Assembly: GCA_016716525.1 (NCBI GenBank)
Contig: JADJWE010000001.1
Location: 1,984,001-2,048,000 of the forward strand
Direction of reading: 5' to 3'
Source: Candidatus Flexicrinis affinis
GTDB taxonomy: Bacteria; Chloroflexota; Anaerolineae; Aggregatilineales; Phototrophicaceae
DNA: 64,000 nucleotides
Shown here: positions 1 through 8,755 of the stretch, piece after piece
Layout: each line of letters begins with the position of its first letter
Position numbering within the stretch: position 1 is the first letter of the stretch
The notes under the pieces: generated by a model
What the model was told of the DNA's origin: nothing
Database searches by the model: none
What the model saw: only the letters and a program-made list of their open reading frames with translations
Translations under genes and position numbers: made by a program

Positions 1-1030
1 AGATCTCGACCGTCCACGCGTACACGCCGAGGTGGTCGTACATCCAGTCGTCGAACACGCCGGTGATGACTTCCTTCGGGTTGTACTTGAAGTCGTGGAA
101 CACCGACACGTTGGGATAGCCGGTGATCTCGGTGCCGACCTTGCCGATCTCCTTGAATACGCGCAGGTCTTCGGGCGGAAACTCGTCGTCGGGATGCGTA
201 CCGTACGGGCGCAGCAGCACGCCGCTGAACGTATGGAACGTGATCGCGCCGGTGATGTTCGGATGGTCGACGATAAACTGCACCTGCGCGCGGATTTCCG
301 GCTCGCTGGTCGGGTAGTCGCCGGCGCCGGACTGCTCGTATTCCTGCCGCCAATGTGCGGGATAGTTCCGGTTCAGGTCGAGCCGTTCCTTGACCCCTTC
401 TGGTGTAATCGTCACGCCGTCATACGGGGCGTTGAAACGGCCCTCGGCCATCACGCGGTAGTACGTCCCGCCTACATCCAGCGGCCCTCGCTTGACGAGC
501 AGACGCGGCTCGTTGGGGTGCGCCTTCCACGGGCCGTCCGGATCGACTATGCGCATATTCAACATGCGCCCGTCACCGTCGATGTCGTATTCTTCGAGTC
601 CGGGCATTGGCTGTTCATCAAAAGGGTACGGGCGGGTGCTGCTGCGCCGGATGCGCGGCGGCGACTCCATCGCCCACTCGGCGCCGTCCGGGTTCAGCCG
701 CGGGCAGATGTACAACGTGCGCGTGTCCAGCAGGCGCGTGATCTCGTCGTCTTTGCCGAACTGCGTGGTGACCAGATTGAGGTAGTACAACGCGGCGGTC
801 GACGGTGACAGCTCGGTCGCGTGGATGTTGGCGTCGATCCACAGTGCGGGCTTTTCGTCATGCGGGCCGGTGCCGGTATTGGTGACCGTCACGACCCAGA
901 TGTCGCGCCCTTCGTAGCTCTTGCCCATCGACCCGACCGACACCAACGTGGGGTATTCGGCGGCAAAGTCGTTGAGCAGCTTGGTCAAGTCCACGTAACT
1001 GTAGTAGCGGTCAAAGGCGAGAGCTGGCAT
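1..1030 (-). CDS. M14 family zinc carboxypeptidase (3' part beyond window)
   Basis: Metallocarboxypeptidase that would remove C-terminal residues from peptides using one zinc ion. Reading down from the ATG at 1030 gives an open frame of 343 residues that leaves the window at base 1, so the C-terminus, including the catalytic Glu, is missing. The zinc motif HxxE is seen at H70-A-T-E73 in the context DANIHATELS. A later FHTFSG stretch supplies the probable third zinc ligand. A DGDGRML segment in the middle is an insertion seen in many bacterial M14 enzymes. There is no obvious N-terminal signal peptide, so a cytoplasmic location is likely. Family assignment is firm; the substrate is unknown. 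Confidence 0.88.
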   Translation of the reverse strand, partial: MPALAFDRYYSYVDLTKLLNDFAAEYPTLVSVGSMGKSYEGRDIWVVTVTNTGTGPHDEKPALWIDANIHATELSPSTAALYYLNLVTTQFGKDDEITRLLDTRTLYICPRLNPDGAEWAMESPPRIRRSSTRPYPFDEQPMPGLEEYDIDGDGRMLNMRIVDPDGPWKAHPNEPRLLVKRGPLDVGGTYYRVMAEGRFNAPYDGVTITPEGVKERLDLNRNYPAHWRQEYEQSGAGDYPTSEPEIRAQVQFIVDHPNITGAITFHTFSGVLLRPYGTHPDDEFPPEDLRVFKEIGKVGTEITGYPNVSVFHDFKYNPKEVITGVFDDWMYDHLGVYAWTVEI

Positions 1031-1185
1031 GTTTACGTCCATTTCGTGAGGTCATATGTGGTCGCAAGGAGCGAATTGTGGAACAGTCCGAGTGAAGCGT
1101 CAAAGCCTATTGGACTCTATGGCGTGTTGAGCGCCAGTTGGCTGGGAGCCAGCTGACCCTTTGACAACAGACCACTGTTTCCTGA

Positions 1186-1377
1186 TCACTCCTCCAACTT
1201 ACGCACGCGGAGTTCGGCGTCGTCCAGCAGCGCCTGACAGCGCGCCGCCAGTTTGCGACCCAGTTCGTACTGCGCGACCGACTCCTCCAGCGGCAGGTCG
1301 GCCGATTCGATTCGCTTCAGCACGTCTTGAAGCTGTGCGAACGCCTGCTCAAAATCCAGCGAGTCGATATTGTCCAT
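1186..1377 (-). CDS. xseB: exodeoxyribonuclease VII small subunit
   Basis: Small subunit of exonuclease VII, which degrades single-stranded DNA to oligonucleotides together with XseA. The 63-residue protein begins MDNIDSLDFEQAF and has the family pattern of two helices (FAQLQDVLKRIES, then LPLEESVAQYELGRKL, ending in an acidic LLDDAELRVRKLEE tail). The ATG at 1377 is chosen because a GAGG sequence sits about 8 bases upstream and upstream in-frame codons give non-family sequence. It overlaps the end of xseA by 29 bp in another frame, which implies translational coupling. Confidence 0.92.
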   Translation of the reverse strand: MDNIDSLDFEQAFAQLQDVLKRIESADLPLEESVAQYELGRKLAARCQALLDDAELRVRKLEE

Positions 1378-2590
1378 CGTTGTTGTCCTCGTCGTCTCGT
1401 TCCACGCGCACGGGGAAGCTGCCATCCTGCACCCGGACGCTCAGCGAATCGCCCGCGCCTACGTCTTGCGTACTGCGCACTGCCGCCCCGTCGCTGCGCG
1501 TAACCACGGCATACCCCCGCGCCAGCAGCGCCAGCGGGCTCGCCGCTTCAAGCCGCGCAATCACGCTGTTCAGCCGTTCACGCCGAAGCTGGCGCGCAGA
1601 CGCGACCCGCGTGATTAAGCCGTCCAGCAGGTAGTCGGTCGACTGGCGCAGCGCGGCGATTTTGCGCGCGGGCGCAGCAAGGCTCAGGCGAGTCGATGCC
1701 GCGTTGAATGTCGTACCGGCTTCGCTCAGCCGCCCATCGATCCACTCGGAGAGTTCGGCCTCAATACCCATGATGATCTGCGGGATCTGCGCCCAGCCTT
1801 GAGATACGATCTCGGCCGCGGCAGAGGGCGTCGGAGCGCGCACGTCGGCCGCAAAGTCGACCAGTGTCGTGTCGGTCTCGTGCCCCACGCCGGCGACGGT
1901 CGCGGTGATACAGTCCGCCGCGGCGCGCACCACCCGCTCGTCGTTGAACGCCCACAAATCCTCGATGCTGCCGCCCCCGCGCACGATCAGGATGACGTCG
2001 ACCTGACCGGAACGATCCAGTGCCTGAATGGCCCGTGCTATCTGCGGCGGCGCTTCGGCGCCTTGCACCAGCGTGTGCGCCAGTACGACCTCGGCCAACG
2101 GGGCGCGTCGGCTCAACACGTTGAGCACGTCCTGAAACGCAGCCGCGTTTTCGGACGTCACGACTCCGATGCGTGCCGGCAGCGGCGGCAGCAGCTGCTT
2201 GCGCGCCGGGTCGAACAGTCCTTCTGCGTCGAGTTTGGACCGCAGCGCCTCAAGCTGCGCGTACAGGTCGCCGATCCCGACCGGCTGAAGGCTCGTCACG
2301 GTGATCTGCAGTTCGCCTCGCGCCACGTAAAACGTCACGTCGCCGGTGACGACCGCCGAATCACCTTCTTTCGGCAGCATGCGCTGTACCGCGGCGGTTC
2401 CTTTCCACATCACGCACCGGATTTGCGCGTCGGCGTCCTTGATCGCGAAATACCAGTGGCCGGACTGCGCCGGGCGCACGTTGCTGAACTCGCCGATGAC
2501 GCGCACGCCTTGCAGCAGCAGGCTGCCTTCGACGACGCCTTGTATCTGCTGGGCGAGTTCGGTGACGCTGTAGGCCCGGTCGTCCGTCAT
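1349..2590 (-). CDS. xseA: exodeoxyribonuclease VII large subunit
   Basis: Catalytic subunit of exonuclease VII, 413 residues, the usual length. Visible parts are the N-terminal OB-fold nucleic-acid-binding domain (about residues 5-100, with WYFAIKDADAQIRCVMW) and the catalytic domain. The catalytic domain carries RIGVVTS, VRGGGSIEDLW, FNDE and AGVGHETD, followed by the Ala/Arg-rich helical region that contacts XseB. Its ATG overlaps the stop of the upstream methyltransferase/reductase gene (4-bp ATGA type) and its end overlaps xseB, so the three genes form one tightly coupled transcript. Linking exonuclease VII to a folate/methionine enzyme is probably positional only. Confidence 0.95.
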   Translation of the reverse strand: MTDDRAYSVTELAQQIQGVVEGSLLLQGVRVIGEFSNVRPAQSGHWYFAIKDADAQIRCVMWKGTAAVQRMLPKEGDSAVVTGDVTFYVARGELQITVTSLQPVGIGDLYAQLEALRSKLDAEGLFDPARKQLLPPLPARIGVVTSENAAAFQDVLNVLSRRAPLAEVVLAHTLVQGAEAPPQIARAIQALDRSGQVDVILIVRGGGSIEDLWAFNDERVVRAAADCITATVAGVGHETDTTLVDFAADVRAPTPSAAAEIVSQGWAQIPQIIMGIEAELSEWIDGRLSEAGTTFNAASTRLSLAAPARKIAALRQSTDYLLDGLITRVASARQLRRERLNSVIARLEAASPLALLARGYAVVTRSDGAAVRSTQDVGAGDSLSVRVQDGSFPVRVERDDEDNNDGQYRLAGF

Positions 2591-4461
2591 GCGCGCACCG
2601 GCACCGCGGCGACCACCTCGGCGGCGAGGTCGTAACGACCGAACGCCGGGATAATGTACGCCCCGCTGACGTAGCTTGACGTCGCCTGCACCAGCTCCTG
2701 CGCGATGCGTACGCCTTCGTATGGCGCATCGTCGCCAGCCTGTTCCATGCGGCCGAGGATCGTCTCAGGAATGACGATGCCGGGTATTTCATTGTGCAGG
2801 AATTGGGCATGCCGCAAGCTGAACAGCGGCAGCACGCCGAGCAGCACCGGAAGGTCGAACGCACGGCCTGTGACTTCTTCGTATCGCGCGAGGAAGCGCT
2901 CGATGCGCCACGGCTCGTAGACGGGCTGGCCGAGTGCGAAATCCGCCCCTGCCGCTAGCTTGTTGCCGAGGATCTTGATCTCGTGGTCGAGGTCATCCGC
3001 TCCCATGTTGAGCGCACACCCCACCGTGAAGGTCGCCGGCGCGCCGATGCTATTGCCGGCCTGATCCACGCCGCGGTTCATGCTGTGCTTGATCAGCCCG
3101 ATCAGCTTGGACGGTACGATGTCGTAGCTGTCGTTGGCGTCGGGATAGTCGCCAATGCGGGTCGGGTCGCCCATCGTCACGAACACATTGCGCAGGCCGA
3201 GCGCGTGCGCAGCGAGCAGGTCACCTTGAATGCGCAGCAGGTTGCGCCCACGGGTTGGAAAGTGCAGCACGGTCTCCACGCCGACCTGCGACTGAATGAC
3301 GTGCGCGACCGCGTACGGGCTCATGCGCATACGCGCTGCAGGCGTATCCGCGACATCGAGGATGTGCGCACCGGCATCGCGCAGGAGGTGCGCGCTGCGG
3401 ATCAGCCGTTCGACGCTGAAGCTGCGCGGCGGCGCCATTTCGACGGTGACGGTGAACTGATGGCTCGCAAGTCGCTCAGCCAAGTCGGTCGGCGCGGCGG
3501 GCGCGATCTGCTCCTCGCCGGAAGTCGCTTCCTCGACGTGGACGATAGGCAGCGGACGGTCGCCGCGCGCTGCCGCGTCGATTGCTGAGCGCATTGCCGC
3601 GATGTGGTCGGGCGTACTGCCGCAGCACCCGCCGACGATCCGCGCGCCGAGGGCTTGGAACGTCAACGCGTAGTCGCCGAAATACTCAGCCGAAGCCGGG
3701 TACATCACGCGGCCATTGACCGCCTCGGGGAAGCCGGCATTCGGCATCGCCGAAAGGCGCGCGCGTGGAACGCAGGTGTGCATCGTGTCGAGGATGTGCG
3801 AAATCTGCGACGGGCCGCCGGCGCAGTTCACGCCGATGACGTCTGCACCGGCGCGCACGAGGTCGGCCGCCACCTTAGCCGGCGTGAAGCCGGTCAACGT
3901 GCGATCGTCGCTGGCGAATGTGGCATGGGTGATCACCGGCACGTCCGGCGAGGCAAGTCGCACCGCCGCCAGCGCTTCGAGCAGTTCGTGATGATCGGCG
4001 AACGTCTCTAGCAGGATGACGTCGACACCGGCGTCAATCAAGGCAGCCGCCTGCTCGAAGAACATGTCGCGCGCGTCCTCGCGGGAGATCGGACCGTACG
4101 GGCGGATTTTCTGACCCAACGGCCCCATCGAGCCTGCGATATAAGCATCGCGCCCGCTGTCGGCAATCGCGCGGCGCGCAATCTCGACGGCGGCGCTGTT
4201 GATCTCGGCCAGCTTGTCGGCTAGGCCGTGCTCGCTCAACTTCAGCCGGTTCGCCCCGAAAGTGTTGGTCTCCAGCAGGTCTGAGCCGGCGGACAAGTAC
4301 GCCGAATGAACCTCGTACACCTTGTCAGGATCGGCGAGATTGATGGCTTCGAAGCAGGTCGTCATCGGCAGGCCGACGCGGTGAAGTTGAGTCGCCATCG
4401 CGCCGTCGGCCACAATCGGAATACCGCTGTCCAGCCGTTCAAGGAACGGGAGCTTGGGCAT
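2587..4461 (-). CDS. bifunctional homocysteine S-methyltransferase / methylenetetrahydrofolate reductase
   Basis: A 624-residue fusion. Residues 1 to about 300 are a homocysteine S-methyltransferase domain; zinc would be held by C213 (GVNCAGG) and C279-C280 (VGGCCGS), all three present. Residues from about 330 on are a methylenetetrahydrofolate reductase domain with VTVEMAPP, LHFPTRGRN, VFVTMGDPT and FALGQPVYE. The architecture matches the YitJ type of Firmicutes and Chloroflexota. The protein should make 5-methyl-THF and methylate homocysteine, or use another methyl donor. It heads the operon with xseA and xseB. The 153-bp upstream gap is shared with a divergent small gene and shows no recognisable SAM riboswitch. 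Confidence 0.93.
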   Translation of the reverse strand: MPKLPFLERLDSGIPIVADGAMATQLHRVGLPMTTCFEAINLADPDKVYEVHSAYLSAGSDLLETNTFGANRLKLSEHGLADKLAEINSAAVEIARRAIADSGRDAYIAGSMGPLGQKIRPYGPISREDARDMFFEQAAALIDAGVDVILLETFADHHELLEALAAVRLASPDVPVITHATFASDDRTLTGFTPAKVAADLVRAGADVIGVNCAGGPSQISHILDTMHTCVPRARLSAMPNAGFPEAVNGRVMYPASAEYFGDYALTFQALGARIVGGCCGSTPDHIAAMRSAIDAAARGDRPLPIVHVEEATSGEEQIAPAAPTDLAERLASHQFTVTVEMAPPRSFSVERLIRSAHLLRDAGAHILDVADTPAARMRMSPYAVAHVIQSQVGVETVLHFPTRGRNLLRIQGDLLAAHALGLRNVFVTMGDPTRIGDYPDANDSYDIVPSKLIGLIKHSMNRGVDQAGNSIGAPATFTVGCALNMGADDLDHEIKILGNKLAAGADFALGQPVYEPWRIERFLARYEEVTGRAFDLPVLLGVLPLFSLRHAQFLHNEIPGIVIPETILGRMEQAGDDAPYEGVRIAQELVQATSSYVSGAYIIPAFGRYDLAAEVVAAVPVRA

Positions 4462-4614
4462 GGGGGTTTGCCTTCACTTGTCTGAACGATTCGGGGACAC
4501 GCCCTCGTGACTGACATTGTACGAGGATTGCGCGGCGGATACTAGCGGGGTGTTCGTCACAACCCTACAGTGTGTGTTACATTTGCTGCGAATCCGTGCT
4601 GGAGGAATGCGCAC

Positions 4615-4824
4615 ATGGTTGACGATCTCCGCCGCAGTGCGGCAAGCGACCTTGACGAACTGCTCGATGATGCCGAACGCGCCGGCAAGAAGCGCCGCCG
4701 TAAGTCCAAAGGATTCCTCGGCATGTCAGCGTTTGAACGTATGATCATCTCGATCCTGTTCTTCATGCTGGTGACGGTGCTTGGCGTCCTGCTTCTCATC
4801 GTGACAGGCCGCATCGTCCTCTAG
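4615..4824 (+). CDS. small single-TM protein of unknown function
   Basis: A 69-residue protein with an acidic N-terminus (DLDELLDDAERAG), a basic patch (KKRRRKSKG) and one C-terminal transmembrane helix (IISILFFMLVTVLGVLLLIV). The ATG at 4615 is preceded by GGAGG at a good distance; an earlier in-frame start gives a Cys-rich, unlikely extension. The charge pattern predicts the N-terminus in the cytoplasm. It is transcribed away from the methyltransferase operon and ends just before a strong terminator. No family recognised. Confidence 0.72.
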   Translation: MVDDLRRSAASDLDELLDDAERAGKKRRRKSKGFLGMSAFERMIISILFFMLVTVLGVLLLIVTGRIVL

Positions 4825-4846
4825 GCACTCACAGCGAGTCAAAAGA

Positions 4847-4876
4847 AACCGGCGCACCTGATCGAGTGCGCCGGTT
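4847..4876. terminator. bidirectional rho-independent terminator
   Basis: A perfect 11-bp stem (AACCGGCGCAC paired with GTGCGCCGGTT) with an 8-nt loop lies between two convergent genes. On the minus strand the stem is followed by TCTTTTG, giving a usable T tract for the penicillin-acylase-family gene. On the plus strand the tract is weaker. Confidence 0.85.
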
Positions 4877-4890
4877 GTGATTCTCGCCTG

Positions 4891-7458
4891 TTAGTCCGCC
4901 GGTTCTAGCCTGAGCGTGTCGCGGGCTGAAGCCTCGACTGCCGCCCGGGTGAACAGCATCGGCTTGTACGTCCCGCTTGCCCAAAGGGGTATCTGGTTGT
5001 CGTAGTCGGCGCTGTACGGGTGGCCGCTTTGCCCCGTCGTATGGTGATTCACGCTGCGATCGAGATTGCCGAGGTCGTAAATCGTGCGCATCGAAGGCAG
5101 GCTGCCGAGGTCGTACGAATCGTCGCCTGTCGACCAATTGGTCGCGTTGACCGCGCCCGTCCATCCGCCGGTTGGCGCCGACCGGTTCACAAGGTCCTCG
5201 ATCAGGCTGATTCCCGACTGGCCGAGCGGGTTGCTGACGAACACCGCCGAGTGCAGCTTTCCCCACTCCCACTGCGAGCGATCGGCCCCCAACGTCTGAA
5301 CCAATTCGGCGTGCGCGTCGGCAAACAACGACGCAAGCAGCGCATCACGGTCCTCGACGGCGTCTGTGGCGAGGTTGTCCCACAGTGCATTGTCGGGCTG
5401 ATCGAGCAGCAGGATCACCGCGTATTGTCCGGCACTCCCGCCGCTGACCGACCAACTTTCGCCGTAGGAGTCGTTGAATACCGCGGCTGGTATGCGCCGC
5501 CATAGTGCGCTGAACAACGCGGCCGGCCCGCTGTCGCGGCTGGCCTGATAGTCCCAATCCAGCATCCAGTCGCGAGCGGCGGCGAGGTCGGCGTCGTCAA
5601 TCTGAAGCGCGGCAAGATAAGGCGCCATGGCCTCGGCGACGAGAATCTTGTTGTCCATGTGAATTGCTTGCATCGACTCGATGGTGTGCTGGTCGCTGGC
5701 TTCGAGCAGTTCGACGATGCGCTCGCCGCGGAACCCGAAGTCCCAGTAATGGTTGAACACGACGTTGATGTCTTCGCCATACTGCGGCGCGAGTTCGGCC
5801 TTCAGTTGATCGTAGTACTCCAGCGGAACGAGCGCCTCGTTGGCGCTGTGGATCCACCCGCGTTCGGGGTTGAAGATTCGCGGCAGCAGGTCGAACGGCA
5901 CGTAGCCGAGCCATTCGGTCGCGCTGGTCGAGCCGTCCTGAATGACGAGGCCAGTATTGATCGCCGGACGAATCGGCACGAGGCCGGGGGTCTGATAACC
6001 GATGTTGCCGTCGACATCGGCGTAGACGATGTTTTGCGCCGGCGCGACAAACTTGCTCGCGGCAGCGCGGAAGTCCTCGAAGTCCCGGGCCGAGTTCAGC
6101 CCGAACAGCGCCTCAAAAATCGCCGCCGGGTCGAGTGCCGTCCAGCGCATCGCAAGCGCGACCTCGCCGTATCCTGACGAGCCCTCGGGCGTCACCACTT
6201 CGTTGTCCGTGATGATCGGGCCGAGGTGCGTCTCGCGGACCTGGATCGTGACCGAGCCCCCGTCGCCGAACTTGATCTCTTCGTTGTGCACGGTCATATC
6301 GCGCATCTCGCCGTCAAACTCGTACTGCAGCGGGTTGTCGGGGTTGACCTTGATCTCGTAGAGGTCGATCACGTCCGGGTCGATGTTGGTGAAGCCCCAC
6401 GCGATGCGGCTATTGTTGCCCAGCACGATGCCCGGCGCGGCGGGGAACGAGTAGCCGCGAACGTCGAACGGGCACGCGTCGCTGACCGGCTGACAGTGCA
6501 AACCGACTTCGTACCAGATCGACGGCATTTGGATGCCGAGATGCGGGTCGTTGGCGAGCAGCGGCATGCCGGTGGCGGTCTTGCTCCCGTGGACAACCCA
6601 GTTGTTGCTGCCCAGCCCAGCGCCGGTACCAAAGCCAAATGCGACGTCGCCGTTGATCCCGCCCGCGAACGCCGTGTCCACAGAGGCTGCGGGCCATGCC
6701 GATACGACGGTTTCGGTCGGCGCGGCGGCGAGAGGCACCTTCTCCCAGATCGGCAGATCGTCTTCGGTGACGATGGTCGGGTGTCGATCGAACGGGTACT
6801 GGGGTTCGAGGATGTCGAACTGTTCGGCACTCAACGCCTCAAGCGCGTAGCTCCGGTCGTTGTCTTGCAGGCCGGTGCCGAGGTTCCACTGCATGGCCTT
6901 GATCCAGGCTTCGCTGTCAGCGGGAGTCCACGGTTGAACCGGGATCGTGACACCGGTCACGCCCAACAGCGAGTACTCAAGCGCCAGATCGCCACCGTTC
7001 TTGCCGGCGATGTAGGCGTTGACGCCATCTGCGAAGGCTTGCAAGTGGGCCAGTGTCTCGGCGTCATACGCCTCGGCGATGTTACGCTCCGCGGCGGCTC
7101 GCCAGCCCGCAGTGCGAATAAATACGTCGTTGCCCATCACATCGGCGTTTTGTCCGGTCAGCTCTTGGATGTGCCCGCTACCGATCGCCCGCGAGAACTC
7201 CATCTGCCACCAACGGTCTTGCGCCTGCGTGTAGCCCTGTGCAAACAAGAGGTCATGGGCGTTCGAAGCGTAAATGTGCGGGACGCCGTAATCGTCGCGG
7301 ATTATCTCGACCGGTGCCTCCAACCCGGCAACTTGCAGCGTGCCGGAGTGTTGAGGCAGCGGACCGCGCGTGAGGTCGTTAAAGACGATGAATCCGCCGA
7401 CGGCAACCACCACAATGACCAGCAAGAGACCAAGCAGAATAAAACGCAGCACTCGCAT
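4891..7458 (-). CDS. penicillin acylase family protein (Ntn hydrolase)
   Basis: An 855-residue N-terminal-nucleophile hydrolase related to penicillin G acylase and acyl-homoserine lactone acylases. Residues 5-27 form a membrane anchor or uncleaved signal. The alpha-chain region follows (DDYGVPHIYA, GYTQAQDRWWQMEFSR). The autocatalytic cleavage site is at G283-S284 (GLGSNNWVV); S284 would become the new N-terminal nucleophile of the beta chain. LANDPHL and the HYWDFGF region support the fold. It is likely exported and amide-hydrolysing; whether the substrate is a beta-lactam, an acyl amino acid or a quorum signal cannot be told. It ends at a strong terminator and stands alone. Confidence 0.9.
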   Translation of the reverse strand: MRVLRFILLGLLLVIVVVAVGGFIVFNDLTRGPLPQHSGTLQVAGLEAPVEIIRDDYGVPHIYASNAHDLLFAQGYTQAQDRWWQMEFSRAIGSGHIQELTGQNADVMGNDVFIRTAGWRAAAERNIAEAYDAETLAHLQAFADGVNAYIAGKNGGDLALEYSLLGVTGVTIPVQPWTPADSEAWIKAMQWNLGTGLQDNDRSYALEALSAEQFDILEPQYPFDRHPTIVTEDDLPIWEKVPLAAAPTETVVSAWPAASVDTAFAGGINGDVAFGFGTGAGLGSNNWVVHGSKTATGMPLLANDPHLGIQMPSIWYEVGLHCQPVSDACPFDVRGYSFPAAPGIVLGNNSRIAWGFTNIDPDVIDLYEIKVNPDNPLQYEFDGEMRDMTVHNEEIKFGDGGSVTIQVRETHLGPIITDNEVVTPEGSSGYGEVALAMRWTALDPAAIFEALFGLNSARDFEDFRAAASKFVAPAQNIVYADVDGNIGYQTPGLVPIRPAINTGLVIQDGSTSATEWLGYVPFDLLPRIFNPERGWIHSANEALVPLEYYDQLKAELAPQYGEDINVVFNHYWDFGFRGERIVELLEASDQHTIESMQAIHMDNKILVAEAMAPYLAALQIDDADLAAARDWMLDWDYQASRDSGPAALFSALWRRIPAAVFNDSYGESWSVSGGSAGQYAVILLLDQPDNALWDNLATDAVEDRDALLASLFADAHAELVQTLGADRSQWEWGKLHSAVFVSNPLGQSGISLIEDLVNRSAPTGGWTGAVNATNWSTGDDSYDLGSLPSMRTIYDLGNLDRSVNHHTTGQSGHPYSADYDNQIPLWASGTYKPMLFTRAAVEASARDTLRLEPAD

Positions 7459-7565
7459 GTTCGTACTCCAATGTCAACAGCGCCCACAGCACAGCTACCG
7501 GTCGGTGCCGCAGACGGTTAAGCCCAATATCGGTATTTCACATCGGGGCCAATGCCCCACCATAC

Positions 7566-8588
7566 CTACACTTCGCTGGCGGACAGGCCGGCCGTCTTAA
7601 TCAGCTCCTTTGCCTTGTCCGACGTAATCGATACGTCGTTGAGCAGGCTGTACGGAAGCTCGTTGTCCTTGACGAACTGAGGCAGTTCGAGCAGGGTATC
7701 GCGGATGTCCATTTCGTCAAGCGTGTTCAGACGGATACCTGCGGCCAACATGGTGTCGCGGATCGGCTTTACTTCCTGATTGTGCAGCGCCATGGCGAGC
7801 AGAATGCCCGGGCCGACGAGTTCGGCGTACGGCTTCTTGCCGCGGCGGCTCGTGCGCGGCTGGATGGCTTGCGCAAAGAACTGCTCGCTTCCCTCTTGCG
7901 GGCGAGTGTGGCCGATTTGAGTCGTCAGTCGGACTTCCATGCTAATCAGGTCGAGCAGCTCGCGCAGCGCCTGAACCTGTCCCTCGCCAACCCCTTTGGC
8001 GATACGAAATGCCTGCTGGGCGATGCCCGCGGCGATCGCTGCGGCCCATGGTTGGAAGCGCTCGCTGAGCGCGTTCTTGCCTTTTTCGGCCGCGTAGCGC
8101 CAGTCGAGCAGACCCGTTACGATGCTGAGCAGTTCGACAATGCCTGCGCCGCGTATGTGTGCGGGGGCCGAGCTGACGACATCCCAATCGATGATGACGC
8201 GCTCTGCCGGGCCAGTCTCGAGATACACGCCGGCGCCGCCGTCGCGCAGGGAGACAGTGGCGGTGAAGAAGCCGTCGACGCTCAGTGCCGTCGGCACCAG
8301 AACGGCCGGGAGCTTGCGCTTCCACGCGATGTATTTCGCCGCGTCGGACGCCAACCCGCCGCCGACCGCGTACACCACCTGCACCTGCTTGGGCAGGTTC
8401 TCCGACAGAAACTCGAGATAGCTGCGGTCGGCGCTCTCAGGTTCGGCCTGAACCACGACCGGAAACTTGAGCATGGTATTTACCGCCTGCCAGCTGCGCT
8501 TGCCGGTCAGGAGGGCTGCAGGGCGCTGTTCACGCAGGCGCGACAGGTCAGTCAGCTCGATGCGCGGCATGTTCCAGATTGTGGTCAT
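7566..8588 (-). CDS. glycerol-1-phosphate dehydrogenase-like (iron-containing ADH/DHQ synthase superfamily)
   Basis: 340 residues from the ATG at 8588 (GGAG about 11 bases upstream). The nucleotide-binding signature VVYAVGGGLASDAAKYIA (residues 71-88) and VPTALSVDGFFT (98-109) match AraM/EgsA-type sn-glycerol-1-phosphate dehydrogenases. The metal-site motifs are changed. The usual G-D-L-L is GIVELLS (near residue 150), the usual GSEH-xx-H is GSEQFFAQ, and the HG-E-V loop appears as YAELV. All three expected ligands (Asp, His, His) are therefore Glu, Gln and Tyr. The protein may be a divergent enzyme with another substrate or a non-catalytic relative. Divergent from pdxT. Confidence 0.72.
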   Translation of the reverse strand: MTTIWNMPRIELTDLSRLREQRPAALLTGKRSWQAVNTMLKFPVVVQAEPESADRSYLEFLSENLPKQVQVVYAVGGGLASDAAKYIAWKRKLPAVLVPTALSVDGFFTATVSLRDGGAGVYLETGPAERVIIDWDVVSSAPAHIRGAGIVELLSIVTGLLDWRYAAEKGKNALSERFQPWAAAIAAGIAQQAFRIAKGVGEGQVQALRELLDLISMEVRLTTQIGHTRPQEGSEQFFAQAIQPRTSRRGKKPYAELVGPGILLAMALHNQEVKPIRDTMLAAGIRLNTLDEMDIRDTLLELPQFVKDNELPYSLLNDVSITSDKAKELIKTAGLSASEV

Positions 8589-8698
8589 TGGCGGCGGTGC
8601 TCCAACGCGGTCAACGAGGCAAACACTCGCGTCAAGTCTACTCAGACCGGCCGGATTTGCCAACTGCGAGCGTATTCGCCAATGGTCCTATCGCCCCC

Positions 8699-8727
8699 TT
8701 GAACCACCTCGCGCCCTACCGTACAGT
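8699..8727 (+). promoter_or_regulatory. probable sigma-70-type promoter of pdxT
   Basis: TTGAAC (8699-8704) and TACAGT (8722-8727) are separated by 17 bp, placing a start site about 20 bp before the pdxT ribosome-binding site. Confidence 0.5.
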
Positions 8728-8755
8728 ACGTTCATACCGAAGGGAGACCATCCGT

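Noticed and set aside
32..808. A 258-residue open frame on the + strand at the left edge
   Set aside because: Opposite the partial M14 peptidase, whose HATE motif reads well on the minus strand.
4462..4614. Possible SAM or other riboswitch before the methyltransferase/MTHFR gene
   Set aside because: No conserved SAM-I or SAM-II core is seen on the minus strand, and the gap is short; a TACAAT at 4516-4521 has no good -35.
6226..7521. A 431-residue open frame on the + strand
   Set aside because: Antisense to the penicillin-acylase gene with its complete nucleophile motif. Composition (Val, Arg, Asp) is typical of a shadow frame.
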